This document shows, one piece after another, positions 18,430-29,167 of a stretch of DNA of 64,000 nucleotides. The DNA comes from an uncultured Paracoccaceae bacterium (GTDB lineage: Bacteria; Pseudomonadota; Alphaproteobacteria; Rhodobacterales; Rhodobacteraceae), in NCBI GenBank assembly GCA_947499635.1, contig CANMPD010000002.1:302720-366719 (forward strand), written 5' to 3'. The translations under genes and the position numbers were made by a program. A model generated the notes under the pieces. The model searched no databases. It had not been told where the DNA came from and saw nothing but the letters and a program-made list of their open reading frames with translations. Each line of letters begins with the position of its first letter. Within the stretch, counting starts at the first letter, position 1.

Positions 18430-21111
18430 ATGCCTGTTGTCGTCGTCGAATCCCCGGCCAAAGCCAAAACAATTAATAAATACCTGGGCAAGAACTATAC
18501 AGTTCTCGCATCTTATGGGCACGTGCGGGACCTTCCGGCCAAGAACGGATCCGTCGAACCCGACGACGATTTCGCCATGACATGGGAAATCGGCAATGAC
18601 AGCAAAAAGCACGTTCGCGCGATTGCTGACGCTTTGAAAAATGACGACGCATTGATTCTTGCAACTGACCCTGATCGCGAAGGGGAGGCGATCAGCTGGC
18701 ACTTGCAAGAGGCATTAACCAAACGACGGGCGATCAAAAAATCCACCGCTGTCAGCCGCGTGACCTTTAATGCGATTACCAAAGAGGCCGTAACGGCGGC
18801 GATGAAGCAACCACGCCAAGTGGATATGCCTCTTGTCGAAGCTTATTTGGCGCGGCGTGCATTAGACTATCTTGTGGGTTTCAACCTGTCGCCGGTCTTG
18901 TGGCGGAAACTCCCAGGTGCGCGCTCGGCTGGACGTGTGCAATCTGTCTGCCTACGTCTAATTGTTGAACGCGAGATGGAGATTGAAGCGTTTAATCCGG
19001 TCGAATACTGGTCCGTTAAATCACAAATGAAAACCCCGCGCGGGCAAGAGTTTGAAACGCGTTTGACCGTTTTAGGTGGTGATAAGCTAGATAAATTCTC
19101 GCTTGCCAATTCAACCGCAGCGGAATTAGCAGTTCAGGCAGTTACCTCGCGAACATACACAGCCCTGTCGGTTGAGGCTAAGCCTGCCTCCCGCAATCCA
19201 TCTGCACCGTTCATGACCTCGACCCTACAGCAAGAGGCCAGCCGCAAATTTGGTATGGGCGCACGCCAATGTATGAATGCTGCCCAACGCCTGTATGAAG
19301 CCGGCTTGATCACCTATATGCGAACCGACGGTATAGACATGGCGCCGGAGGCAATGGAAGCTGCCCGTGCCGAAATCGAGACGCGTTATGGCGCCGAATA
19401 CGTGCCGTCTGAGCCACGTATTTATAAAAACAAAGCCAAAAATGCCCAAGAGGCACACGAATGCATTCGTCCGACAGAAATGAACCGCGATGCGGCGAGC
19501 CTCAAGGTGTCAGAAGACGATCAGCGCAAACTGTACGACCTGATCTGGAAACGTACCCTTGCCTGCCAAATGGCCGGCGCACGAATGGAACGCACGACGG
19601 TTGATATAGGTTCTCCAGACAAGCAAATCGTCTTGCGCGCCACAGGACAAGTCATGTTATTTGATGGCTTTATGCGCGTTTATGAAGAAGGCCGCGATGA
19701 TGTGGTCGACGATGATGACAAACGTCTGCCGCAAATTATGCAGGGAGACGTCATTAATTTTGCTGGTGGCCTAGGCCCGCAAGCCGAAAAAGCAGGCACT
19801 GATGCCTGCGTGCTTTCTGATGATGCAGCTGTATTAGCGTTGCAACACCACACTCAACCCCCACCACGCTATACCGAGGCAACTCTGGTTAAACGAATGG
19901 AAGAGTTAGGTATTGGTCGCCCCTCAACATATGCAAGTGTCATTACCACGATCCAAGACCGCGAATATGTGCGCAAAGACAAAAACCGTCTGTACCCCGA
20001 AGATAAAGGCCGGATCGTAACAATCTTTTTGCTGAATTTCTTTCGCAATTACGTCGGCTACGAGTTCACAGCTAATCTAGAAAATAAGCTAGACGATGTC
20101 TCGGCCGGTGAACACGATTACAAAGAGCTCCTTGGTGGGTTTTGGCGCGACTTCTCGGCAGCAATTTCCGAAACTTCAGATTTACGGATCTCCGAAGTAT
20201 TAGATGTATTGGATGACGTGCTGGCTCCGCAGCTTTATCCACCACGTGAAGACGGAACAGACCCACGCGTTTGCCCAAAATGCGGCGTTGGCCAATTGCA
20301 TTTAAAAACCTCGCGCACGGGCGGGTTTGTCGGCTGTGGAAGTTATCCAGAGTGTAACTACACCCGACCTATCGCAGGCGAAGGTGCCGAGGGTGAAGAA
20401 AAGATGCTTGGCCTCGACAATGAGGACGAGATTTGGCTGAAATCAGGTCGTTACGGACCTTACGTACAGCGTGGTGATGTCTCGCCAGACACACCAAAGC
20501 CCAAACGCAGCTCTCTGCCGATGCAACGACATGGCGGTTGGGAAAAAGATCAAACCACACTAGAGCAAGCGGTTGAGCTGTTATCCCTCCCACGACATGT
20601 GGGCGACCACCCCGAAGGTGGGCGGATATCCGCAAACCTAGGACGGTTTGGACCTTACCTCATGCACAAGCTACCGACGGATGAAAAACCAACCTACGTC
20701 AGCTTTAAAAGCTACAAAGATATGTTTGAAGTTGGCATGAATCACGCGGTTGAATTACTGGCTGAAAAACGTGCCAATCCTGGTCGTCGTGGCACGGCGG
20801 CCAAAGCACTCAAGGAATTGGGCGAACATCCAGAAGACGGTGGCGCGGTTCAAATCATGGACGGCAAATACGGACCTTATGTCAAATGGGGCAAAGTAAA
20901 TGCGACACTGGCCGAAGGCACCAAGCCTGAAGATGTGACGATGGAAATGGCCACTGCTTTAATCGCTGAGAAATCCGCAAAGACGGGTAAGAAGAAAGCC
21001 CCAGCAAAAAAAGCAACCGCAAAGAAACCCGCGGCGAAAAAAGCGCCTGCGAAAAAAAAGGCGCCTGCAAAATCTAAAGCTGCGGCGAAGCCCGAACCCT
21101 CTGAAGATTAA
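18430..21111 (+). CDS. topA: DNA topoisomerase I
   Basis: VVVVESPAKAKTINKYLG; ATDPDREGEAISWHL; GLITYMRTDG active site; Lys/Ala-rich C-terminal tail. Confidence 0.96.
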   Translation: MPVVVVESPAKAKTINKYLGKNYTVLASYGHVRDLPAKNGSVEPDDDFAMTWEIGNDSKKHVRAIADALKNDDALILATDPDREGEAISWHLQEALTKRRAIKKSTAVSRVTFNAITKEAVTAAMKQPRQVDMPLVEAYLARRALDYLVGFNLSPVLWRKLPGARSAGRVQSVCLRLIVEREMEIEAFNPVEYWSVKSQMKTPRGQEFETRLTVLGGDKLDKFSLANSTAAELAVQAVTSRTYTALSVEAKPASRNPSAPFMTSTLQQEASRKFGMGARQCMNAAQRLYEAGLITYMRTDGIDMAPEAMEAARAEIETRYGAEYVPSEPRIYKNKAKNAQEAHECIRPTEMNRDAASLKVSEDDQRKLYDLIWKRTLACQMAGARMERTTVDIGSPDKQIVLRATGQVMLFDGFMRVYEEGRDDVVDDDDKRLPQIMQGDVINFAGGLGPQAEKAGTDACVLSDDAAVLALQHHTQPPPRYTEATLVKRMEELGIGRPSTYASVITTIQDREYVRKDKNRLYPEDKGRIVTIFLLNFFRNYVGYEFTANLENKLDDVSAGEHDYKELLGGFWRDFSAAISETSDLRISEVLDVLDDVLAPQLYPPREDGTDPRVCPKCGVGQLHLKTSRTGGFVGCGSYPECNYTRPIAGEGAEGEEKMLGLDNEDEIWLKSGRYGPYVQRGDVSPDTPKPKRSSLPMQRHGGWEKDQTTLEQAVELLSLPRHVGDHPEGGRISANLGRFGPYLMHKLPTDEKPTYVSFKSYKDMFEVGMNHAVELLAEKRANPGRRGTAAKALKELGEHPEDGGAVQIMDGKYGPYVKWGKVNATLAEGTKPEDVTMEMATALIAEKSAKTGKKKAPAKKATAKKPAAKKAPAKKKAPAKSKAAAKPEPSED

Positions 21112-21265
21112 AACGTAAGGGCGGCGCGTTTAACACAGCCGCCTTGCTCTCCCCCTCGTGCCATATGCAATACGCATCGTCGCCAGCTTGCCTTATTAGG
21201 GCCGCGCTTGCATACATAACCGTATAAAGCACATTGCATTTCGGTCTCGGGGAGGAGAACCAAAA

Positions 21266-22102
21266 ATGGATAATCGCTACAGCCTGCATCCTGAACATGT
21301 CAAAACACTGAATACGACCCAATTGCGTGATCATTTTCACGTACCGGCCGTATTCCGTAGCGGAGACCTATCCATGACCTATACCCACGAAGATCGCATG
21401 ATCATCATGGGTATTTGCCCTACAACCAATGCCTTAGAGTTACCCGAGGATGTCAGTGCAGTTACGGGTACCGACTTTATGCTTCAACGCCGAGAGCTGG
21501 GGACAATCAACATCGGTGGGACTGGCCATGTATCCATTGATGGCGAAAGCTATGCAATTGGCACCAACGAAGGTCTATACATAGGCCAAGGTGCCCGACA
21601 TGTGGTGTTTACCTCAGACAACCCCGCGACACCCGCGAAATTCTATGCCAATTCCGCCCCCGCGCACGCGGCCTACCCCCATAAAAAAGTCACGATGGCT
21701 GACAGTTCCCCTGTGGTTTTGGGAGCAACCGAGACAAACAACCAACGAACCATCTACCGATTTTTACACCCAGATGTCATGGCCACCTGCCAGCTGGCCA
21801 TGGGGTTGACGCAACTGGGGGCTGGATCAAACTGGAACACCTTTCCCCCTCACACGCATATGCGCCGGATGGAGACCTATTTTTATTTCGCAATGGATCC
21901 AGATACTGTGGTGTTTCACCTGATGGGAGAGCCCAGCGAAACACGCCATATCGTTATGCGCAACGAAGAAGCTGTGATCTCACCAGCATGGTCCATTCAC
22001 GCAGGCGCGAGCACCGGGCCGTATTGCTTTATCTGGAGCATGGCCGGTGAGAACCAAGTATTTGAAGATATGGACTTTGTTTCGCCCAAGGACATCCTAT
22101 GA
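21266..22102 (+). CDS. kduI: 5-dehydro-4-deoxy-D-glucuronate isomerase
   Basis: LPEDVSAVTGTDFMLQRRELGTINIGG; WNTFPPHTHMRRMETYFYF; ggagg SD upstream. Confidence 0.92.
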   Translation: MDNRYSLHPEHVKTLNTTQLRDHFHVPAVFRSGDLSMTYTHEDRMIIMGICPTTNALELPEDVSAVTGTDFMLQRRELGTINIGGTGHVSIDGESYAIGTNEGLYIGQGARHVVFTSDNPATPAKFYANSAPAHAAYPHKKVTMADSSPVVLGATETNNQRTIYRFLHPDVMATCQLAMGLTQLGAGSNWNTFPPHTHMRRMETYFYFAMDPDTVVFHLMGEPSETRHIVMRNEEAVISPAWSIHAGASTGPYCFIWSMAGENQVFEDMDFVSPKDIL

Positions 22103-22845
22103 TCAATTTGTTCGATTTAACCGGCCAAACCGCCCTTGTCACAGGCGCCCGCACAGGTCTTGGTCAGGGGATCGCCCTCGCGCTTGCGGGCGCAGGCGCC
22201 GACATCGTGGGCCTCGGGTCACGCCCGATGGATGACACAGCGCAAAAGGTGACGTCACTTGGACGTAAATTTAGCTGTCTAGAGATTGACCTTAGTCAAC
22301 CTTTTGACGCAACGCAGGTCATGGTGGATGCAAAACACCCGAACATTCTGGTCAATAACGCAGGTATTATTCGCCGCGCCGATCTGCCTGAGGCGACAAT
22401 GGAAGATTGGGATGATGTTTTAACAGTCAATCTGCGTGCAGCCTATGAATTGTCTCAAGCCTTTGCCAAGGCGCGTATAGAGACCGCCAGACCGGGGCGG
22501 ATCATCAACATCGCATCAATGCTATCCTACCAAGGTGGCATCCGTGTCGCATCTTATACAGCCTCTAAACACGCAATAGTAGGTTTAACACGGGCCCTTG
22601 CAAACGAGTTGGCGCCTTACGGTATTACCGTCAATGCAATTGCTCCGGGGTATATGGACACCGATAACACCGCAGCCCTGCGTGCAGATACACATCGAAA
22701 TGCAGAGATTTTAGGCCGTATTCCTGCAGGCCGTTGGGGACAACCCCAAGATCTTGCCTCTGCAATCTTATTTCTCGCATCGACAGCATCGTCTTATGTA
22801 ACAGCTGTCACCCTTCCCGTGGATGGTGGCTGGCTGTCTCGATAA
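22099..22845 (+). CDS. kduD: 2-dehydro-3-deoxy-D-gluconate 5-dehydrogenase (SDR)
   Basis: SDR fold TGARTGLGQGIALALAGAGAD, NNAGIIRR, YTASKHAIVGLTRALANE; 4-nt overlap with kduI. Confidence 0.9.
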   Translation: MINLFDLTGQTALVTGARTGLGQGIALALAGAGADIVGLGSRPMDDTAQKVTSLGRKFSCLEIDLSQPFDATQVMVDAKHPNILVNNAGIIRRADLPEATMEDWDDVLTVNLRAAYELSQAFAKARIETARPGRIINIASMLSYQGGIRVASYTASKHAIVGLTRALANELAPYGITVNAIAPGYMDTDNTAALRADTHRNAEILGRIPAGRWGQPQDLASAILFLASTASSYVTAVTLPVDGGWLSR

Positions 22846-22854
22846 ACCGTAAAA

Positions 22855-22892
22855 TAACTGCCCTACCTATCAAGAGAGGAATGGGGCAGTTA
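22855..22892. terminator. Bidirectional terminator-like hairpin between convergent kduD and HAD hydrolase
   Basis: TAACTGCCC ... GGGCAGTTA with A-rich and T-rich flanks. Confidence 0.6.
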
Positions 22893-22924
22893 CTATTTTG
22901 TTAGCCGCCCCCATCAAGCATTGC

Positions 22925-23587
22925 TCACAATCCGATCATTGATGGGATTTGCCCCATATCGGATATAATCTCGGCGCCGACTGCAGACAGTTTATCAGCT
23001 CCGCCATGAGGTGCATAACCAATGCACCGGATACCTGCGCGCTGTGCGGCTAATGCGCCGGTTGGGCTATCTTCGACTACGACGCAATCTTGTGGCGCCA
23101 TACCAAAAGCGTTCACTGCCGCGAGAAATAAGCCTGGGTCAGGTTTAGACACCCCAAGCGTATGCGCCGAGAACATCGCCTTGGGATAGAACCGATCCCA
23201 AAGGTCATTCTGGCCAAGTGAGATTTTCATCTTATCTTCACTGCCATTAGAGGCCACACAAAACGGAACTTGCGCAGCATCGAGTAAATCCAAAAGAGCG
23301 GGTATTCCTGACACGACATCAACACCGACACGCAATCGATCATACATTTCGCGATAAATCTCATCAGTCCAGTCATCAGGGAGCTCCGCGCCGTGTTCCA
23401 TCGCGGTTATCTTGGTTCCAGCCATCGTGCCTCCAACAAACAGGTTCATACATTTCTCAAGCGTCAACTCGAGACCAAAGCGAGCGAGGTTCTGAACGAG
23501 GACTTCACAGATCGCTGTTTCCGTGTCGACCAACACGCCGTCGCAGTCAAAAATCACCAATTTAGGAAGTGTCCGTGTTCTGGTCAT
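22925..23587 (-). CDS. HAD family hydrolase
   Basis: VIFDCDGVLVDTE; VSKPDPGLFLAA; VVVEDSPTGALAAQRAG. Confidence 0.92.
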   Translation of the reverse strand: MTRTRTLPKLVIFDCDGVLVDTETAICEVLVQNLARFGLELTLEKCMNLFVGGTMAGTKITAMEHGAELPDDWTDEIYREMYDRLRVGVDVVSGIPALLDLLDAAQVPFCVASNGSEDKMKISLGQNDLWDRFYPKAMFSAHTLGVSKPDPGLFLAAVNAFGMAPQDCVVVEDSPTGALAAQRAGIRCIGYAPHGGADKLSAVGAEIISDMGQIPSMIGL

Positions 23588-23599
23588 AGTTGGATCCTT

Positions 23600-24151
23600 T
23601 TACGTTTTCCACATCAGCGAAATATAAGTATCGCCGTATTTTCGACTATCATGTGCTTCAAACCCTGCCGGCGGAGCCTGAGGCGTGCTCTCTTCCCAAA
23701 CAATCAACGCATCTTTAGCCACCCAGCCGCCAGAAACTGCAAAATCCAGTGCCTTCTCGCCTAAGGTTTTCCCATAGGGTGGATCCATAAAAATTACATC
23801 ATAAGCGGCCTCGGGGTTTTCGCCCAATTTCAGGACATTACGGCGCATAAGATGACTGTGGCTTTGCGCTTTGCAAATCTCGATGTTTTGCGTAATCAAT
23901 CGTTGTGAGACCCGCCCATCGTCGACAAATGTCACATGGTCTGCCCCGCGTGAGAGCGCTTCAAGTCCTAGCGCACCGGTACCTGCAAAAAGATCTAACA
24001 CCCGCGCCCCGGGAATTGCACCTGTATGCATCAAAACATTAAAGAGACTTTCACGCACACGATCGGTTGTCGGACGGAGATGCGCACCCGCATCCCCCTT
24101 GCCCAGCGCAGCCAAGGCCCGACCGCGAAAATCACCTGCGATAATTCTCAT
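23600..24151 (-). CDS. rsmD: 16S rRNA (guanine(966)-N(2))-methyltransferase RsmD
   Basis: MRIIAGDFRGRAL; RPTTDRVRESLFNVL; LDLFAGTGALGLEALSRGA; DVIFMDPPYG. Confidence 0.93.
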   Translation of the reverse strand: MRIIAGDFRGRALAALGKGDAGAHLRPTTDRVRESLFNVLMHTGAIPGARVLDLFAGTGALGLEALSRGADHVTFVDDGRVSQRLITQNIEICKAQSHSHLMRRNVLKLGENPEAAYDVIFMDPPYGKTLGEKALDFAVSGGWVAKDALIVWEESTPQAPPAGFEAHDSRKYGDTYISLMWKT

Positions 24152-25359
24152 GCTTTTAGCAATAGTTTCAAGTCGGCCTCGGCGTCGGCGACAATAGTTT
24201 TATCTGCAGTTTTTCCGGCCTCGATCAACCGCTTTGCAACCATATAAGCCCTTGGGTCATTCATAGCATCAACCGCAACCAATTGCTCGCCGCGATAATA
24301 CCAATACGATGCCACCAGCCCATCGCCCTTACGCACCACTACGTTGTCATATCCTGTGTTCAACCCTGCGATCTGGAGTTTTACATCATATTGATCAGAC
24401 CAGAACCATGGTGTTGCGACATAATCTTTCGTCCCACCCAACATATTTTGCGCCACCACCTCGGCTTGATCGATAGCATTAGGAACACTCTCGAGGCGAA
24501 TACGCTCTCCACGGTACGGAAAAGAAGCACAATCGCCAGCGGCCCACACATCTGGTGCAGAGGTTCGCCCATGGGCGTCGGTTTCAATACCGTTGTCCAA
24601 AGCAATCCCCGCCGCTTCGGCCAGATCAGTCGCAGGAACAATCCCCACACCTGCAATCACAAAATCAACGTCTAATTCACGCCCGTCGCTCAATGTGGCA
24701 GATGTCACTGCACCGGTTTTACCTTGCAAGCTACTCAGCCCGACACCTTCTAGGATATCGACACCCTGTGCGGCATGCAGTTCACGGAAATATGCCGATG
24801 TCTCAGGTGAAGCAACACGCTGTAAAATGCGGTCTGACATTTCAACCAACGTTACAGCTACACCGCGTTTGGCACAAACCGCAGCAGCCTCTAACCCGAT
24901 ATATCCGCCCCCCACGATCAAAGCTTTCGCCCCAGAGACAACATGCGGAGCCATAGCATCTACGTCGGCCAAATCCCGCACCACAAATACATTTTCTAAA
25001 TCACCACCAATCTCAGATGGTAATCGCCGCGGAACCGAACCCGTCGTCAAAGCAAGCTGGTCATACGACAAGGTTTCATCGCCAATTTCAATGCATTTGG
25101 CATCTGTATCGATCCCGTTCACCCACTCTCCCAAACGCAACGTGATCTTTTCGTCGCTATAGAAACTTTCGGGGCGCAGGTAGAGCCGCTCTTTACTCAT
25201 TTCACCTAAGAGATAGGCTTTGGACAACGGTGGGCGCTGATATGGTGGATCTAACTCCCCTCCCACAAGCGTAATTTCTCCGTCAAAACCGTCTTTGCGC
25301 AGCTTGGCAACCAGTGATGCTCCAGCTTGTCCCGCACCAATTACGACGATATGGCTCAT
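24148..25359 (-). CDS. FAD-dependent oxidoreductase (ferredoxin reductase-like)
   Basis: VVIGAGQAGASLVAKLR; ALIVGGGYIGLEAAAV; WAAGDCASFPY. Confidence 0.9.
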   Translation of the reverse strand: MSHIVVIGAGQAGASLVAKLRKDGFDGEITLVGGELDPPYQRPPLSKAYLLGEMSKERLYLRPESFYSDEKITLRLGEWVNGIDTDAKCIEIGDETLSYDQLALTTGSVPRRLPSEIGGDLENVFVVRDLADVDAMAPHVVSGAKALIVGGGYIGLEAAAVCAKRGVAVTLVEMSDRILQRVASPETSAYFRELHAAQGVDILEGVGLSSLQGKTGAVTSATLSDGRELDVDFVIAGVGIVPATDLAEAAGIALDNGIETDAHGRTSAPDVWAAGDCASFPYRGERIRLESVPNAIDQAEVVAQNMLGGTKDYVATPWFWSDQYDVKLQIAGLNTGYDNVVVRKGDGLVASYWYYRGEQLVAVDAMNDPRAYMVAKRLIEAGKTADKTIVADAEADLKLLLKA

Positions 25360-25469
25360 ATGCCTCTTGCCTCCTGCGACAGTTGTTCTACGTTTGCGCA
25401 GACCCTAGAACCATTTAGGGCTGACGAAAACCAAATTGCACAGCCTTGCTCAAAGAAGGAGCCGCGCGT

Positions 25470-25955
25470 ATGATCTCAGTAGGAACCGCCCTGCCAGACG
25501 CCACCCTAATCGAAATGACAGCAGAGGGCCCGGCCCCGGTTGCGCTTTCTGATAAAACCAAAGGCCGCAAAATTGTGATTTTTGCTGTCCCTGGCGCTTT
25601 CACCCCCACGTGCCATGCCGCACATGTGCCAAGTTTTATCCGTACCAAAGACCAGTTTTCCAACAAAGGCATTGATGAAATCATCTGCGTGTCCGCCAAC
25701 GATCCATTTGTCATGGGCGCTTGGGGTGAAGCAACAGGCGCCACCGCAGCAGGCCTCACCATGCTTGCGGATGCCGACAGCAGCTTTACAGACGCGATCG
25801 GTATGCGCTTTGACGCACCCCCTGCAGGTTTGATCGGGCGATCTAAACGTTATGCAATGCTGGTTGAGGATGGTGAGGTAAAAATCCTTCACCTCGAAGA
25901 AAGTCCTGGCACATGCGAAGTGTCTGCTGGCGAAGCGTTGCTGGATGCGCTGTAA
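25470..25955 (+). CDS. Peroxiredoxin (Prx5/AhpE-like)
   Basis: VIFAVPGAFTPTCHAAHVPSF peroxidatic Cys motif; RYAMLVEDGEVKILHLEE. Confidence 0.92.
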   Translation: MISVGTALPDATLIEMTAEGPAPVALSDKTKGRKIVIFAVPGAFTPTCHAAHVPSFIRTKDQFSNKGIDEIICVSANDPFVMGAWGEATGATAAGLTMLADADSSFTDAIGMRFDAPPAGLIGRSKRYAMLVEDGEVKILHLEESPGTCEVSAGEALLDAL

Positions 25956-26003
25956 TCCGTCACGAATCGTGAATATTACAGTGACTTGAGAAGCTTCGTT
26001 CCA

Positions 26004-26873
26004 ATGACAAATGCGCAGACCCCCACGATACATCCTGCTGCTATTATGGCTGCAGTCATGGAGGAAATCCAAAACGCCCGCGCATTTGTCGCGCGGGATG
26101 ATGCGTTTGACAGCGCACAGGAACTGCGTATCGCATTACGGCGTCTTCGTAGCGGGCTAACATTGTTTCGCCCGTTACTTCCGACGGATCAAGGCAAGAC
26201 CCTGCTAGAAGAAGCTCGCTGGCTTAGTGCAGAAGTGACCCGTTTGCGTGATCTCTATCTATTATGGCAAGATACATTGACACCCGCACGTGTTGCTTTG
26301 CCGAATAACGCGGCCTTGGAAGCGCTGGAAAAACGTGTCTTGGACAAGATACAATCCGAACGCAGTGCTCTTTGCGAGCTCTTACAAGGAGATCGTTTCG
26401 CCGCATTTTTCGAGTCCGGGCAGGCCCTGACTGTCTCTGAGAACTGGCGAGACACAACCAATGACGCCTCGCGTCTCCAGACACTTTGCCACGAAACCCT
26501 TACCCTGCGTCTCAATCAGGCGATTAAACATGGCGAGAGCCTCAAACGTTTGGATCCCAAGTCTCGCGACAGTTTCCGTAAAAGCCTGCGCAAGCTGCGA
26601 GCGACGGCAGAATTCACGCAGTCGATGTTTACAAATAAGAAAACCAAAGCGTTTTTAAAACAACTCAAGAAACTGCTGGATTCCATGGTCGCTGCTCGTG
26701 ATGCAACCGCGGTGCGGGCAACATTAGAATGGCTCATCCAAGATATGGATAAAACGTCAGCGGAACACCACATTGCGGTTGAACTGATTAAGGCAAAAGA
26801 AGCTAGCGTGACTTTAGATAACAAACGGTTACAGAAACTGTGGCGTGCGACGATAGCCTTGCCGCCAAGTTAA
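26004..26873 (+). CDS. CHAD domain-containing protein
   Basis: ELRIALRRLRSGLTLFRPLL and SFRKSLRKLRATAEF helical His/Arg/Lys pattern. Confidence 0.82.
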   Translation: MTNAQTPTIHPAAIMAAVMEEIQNARAFVARDDAFDSAQELRIALRRLRSGLTLFRPLLPTDQGKTLLEEARWLSAEVTRLRDLYLLWQDTLTPARVALPNNAALEALEKRVLDKIQSERSALCELLQGDRFAAFFESGQALTVSENWRDTTNDASRLQTLCHETLTLRLNQAIKHGESLKRLDPKSRDSFRKSLRKLRATAEFTQSMFTNKKTKAFLKQLKKLLDSMVAARDATAVRATLEWLIQDMDKTSAEHHIAVELIKAKEASVTLDNKRLQKLWRATIALPPS

Positions 26874-26881
26874 ACAAACGG

Positions 26882-27163
26882 TCAACTCCCCGCCAGATCA
26901 TCCATCTTACGTGCAAGTTTGATATCTAAATCACTTAACCCACCAATATCATGAGTGGTTAGGACAACTTGGACTCGGTTGTAGATGTTACTCCATTCGG
27001 GATGGTGGTTCCATTTCTCGGACCATATCGCAGCCTGCGTCATAAAGCCAAAAGCGGCAACGAAATCCTCAAAGACATATGTCTTTTGGATAGCGTCCCG
27101 CCCCTGTACGCGCGACCACCCGGCATATAATAGCGCCTCTATCTGGTGATTTTGCTCTGTCAT
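26882..27163 (-). CDS. 4a-hydroxytetrahydrobiopterin dehydratase
   Basis: [39 protein letters not shown]. Confidence 0.92.
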   Translation of the reverse strand: MTEQNHQIEALLYAGWSRVQGRDAIQKTYVFEDFVAAFGFMTQAAIWSEKWNHHPEWSNIYNRVQVVLTTHDIGGLSDLDIKLARKMDDLAGS

Positions 27164-28347
27164 TCTTGCTCTTCAATTACAACTTTCTTGAACGGACCAT
27201 AGCTGGTTAGGATATCTATTTCGTCATCCACCGCAGCGCGTTCTGCTTTGAGATACTGCTCAATTGCTTCGCGAAACCCGGGATCAGCGACCCAATGTAA
27301 GCTGTGTGTTTGCGTTGGAAGGTATCCACGAGCGAGTTTATGTTCGCCCTGCGCACCGGCTTCAACGCGGCTCAATCCCATGCCAATGGCCAGATCAATA
27401 GCCTGATAGTAACACAACTCAAAATGCAAACAGGGATGGTGTTCCGAGCAGCCCCAGTATCGTCCAAATAACGTCTCGCGCCCTATAAAATTTAGAGCTC
27501 CCGCAATCGCCTGTCCGTCACGTTCCGCCAAAACCAAAGCCACATCATCGGCCATAGTCTCGTGTAGGATATTAAAAAATTCTCTGGTGAGATAAGGGCT
27601 CCCCCACTTACGGGCGCCTGTATCCTGATAAAATTCCCAGAACACATCCCAATGCTCCGGACGCAAGTCCGCCCCTCTATAGGTCCGGATGTCTCCTCCA
27701 AACTCTTGGGCCTGCCGACGCTCTTTACGCATATTTTTGCGTTTACGCGACGACAGCGCATTTAGAAAGCTGTCAAAGCTTTCATACCCCTCATTCAACC
27801 AGTGAAATTGCTGACTGACTCGGGACATCAGGCCCATTTGTCTGCCAATTTCCGTCTCACCCTCGGTGCAAAACGTTACATGAAGCGACGACATATTATT
27901 ATCGCTCGCCAATTGCACCGCCCCTTGCACCAAGGCCGAATGTCCTGTGTTCTCAAACCCTGGACGCACCAAAAAACGTCGGCCTGTGGCCGGTGTAAAA
28001 GGAACAGCCATTTGTAATTTAGGGTAATAATGACCGCCGGCCTGCTCGTAAGCATGTGCCCAGTTATGGTCAAAAATATATTCGCCCTGACTATGCCCCT
28101 TGGCATATAGCGGCGCGCAGGCAATCAGTTGCCCATCTTGATAACAGGTCAGATAATACGCACCCCAACCTGTCCCCGGCCCGATTGATCCACTTTGTTC
28201 AAGCGCCAATAAAAACCGATGCGTGGTAAAAGGATCAAATGGGCGCGTGCCGTCTGCAGCTTCGGGACAGGCGCAGCTGTCCCAATCTTCTGCCCGGATC
28301 TGCGTCAAAGACGGAAGAACCTCAATTTCAACAGTGGCTTGATCCAT
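27160..28347 (-). CDS. GNAT family/peptidogalycan biosynthesis-like protein
   Basis: [55 protein letters not shown]. Confidence 0.85.
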   Translation of the reverse strand: MDQATVEIEVLPSLTQIRAEDWDSCACPEAADGTRPFDPFTTHRFLLALEQSGSIGPGTGWGAYYLTCYQDGQLIACAPLYAKGHSQGEYIFDHNWAHAYEQAGGHYYPKLQMAVPFTPATGRRFLVRPGFENTGHSALVQGAVQLASDNNMSSLHVTFCTEGETEIGRQMGLMSRVSQQFHWLNEGYESFDSFLNALSSRKRKNMRKERRQAQEFGGDIRTYRGADLRPEHWDVFWEFYQDTGARKWGSPYLTREFFNILHETMADDVALVLAERDGQAIAGALNFIGRETLFGRYWGCSEHHPCLHFELCYYQAIDLAIGMGLSRVEAGAQGEHKLARGYLPTQTHSLHWVADPGFREAIEQYLKAERAAVDDEIDILTSYGPFKKVVIEEQE

Positions 28348-28396
28348 CCGTGTCCCTCCGCTTATGTCTCATTATCTGGGAGAACAATCATATAGA

Positions 28397-29161
28397 TCAA
28401 GCAGGAAGCGTACTGAGATACCCTTCAAAGGTCACGTTATCGACATATGGGCGTACTTTTGCTTCTTGATCCAGCGACTTAATTGTCCATGTCAGTACCG
28501 GAACACCGCGCGCTCGTAATTCCTGCACACGTGGATAGGTCACATCTAGGCTCTCGTGACTGATAAAATTAGCAGAACTCGCTTCGAAATCGGAAAGCTC
28601 GCGCAATGCTTTTCGACGCTCTGGTGGCAATATGTCCCAATACTGCGTTGCATATGCAGCGGTTGTTAAGCCACGCGGCACATCCGGAGCCAGATCTGCA
28701 AGCAATGCAACACTATGTGGGTTAAATGACATGACGGCAACCGGGCCGTTATATCCGCGCAAGGCCTTAACCGTGGCCGCCTCAAGAGTGCCAATATCCG
28801 GTCCCATCGCCCCATCTTGATCTTTGAGCTCAATTAACAGAGGAATACGACCCGCTACAAAGGTCAACACCTGCGTCAGCGTTGGGATCGTCTCGCCCTG
28901 TGCCCCGGTCAAACTAATTTGCTGTAATTCAGAGCTGGTGCGTTGTTGTACGGCGCCCGTTTCCTTGGTCAAACGCGCGAGGTCATAATCATGGAAAACC
29001 ATAGCCTCGCCGTCAGAGGACAATTGTAGATCAATTTCCACACCATACCCAGCGTCTATTGCCGCTTTGATTGCAGCAAGGCTGTTTTCAGGACGACCCG
29101 CTGTCACATCATGTAACGCGCGGTGTGCAATCGGAATGCGGCAAAAAACGTCAGGTAGCAT
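28397..29161 (-). CDS. Glycerophosphodiester phosphodiesterase family protein
   Basis: AHRALHDVTAGRPENSLAAIKAAIDAGYGVEIDLQLSSDGEAMVFHDYDLARLT. Confidence 0.92.
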   Translation of the reverse strand: MLPDVFCRIPIAHRALHDVTAGRPENSLAAIKAAIDAGYGVEIDLQLSSDGEAMVFHDYDLARLTKETGAVQQRTSSELQQISLTGAQGETIPTLTQVLTFVAGRIPLLIELKDQDGAMGPDIGTLEAATVKALRGYNGPVAVMSFNPHSVALLADLAPDVPRGLTTAAYATQYWDILPPERRKALRELSDFEASSANFISHESLDVTYPRVQELRARGVPVLTWTIKSLDQEAKVRPYVDNVTFEGYLSTLPA

Positions 29162-29167
29162 AGGAAT

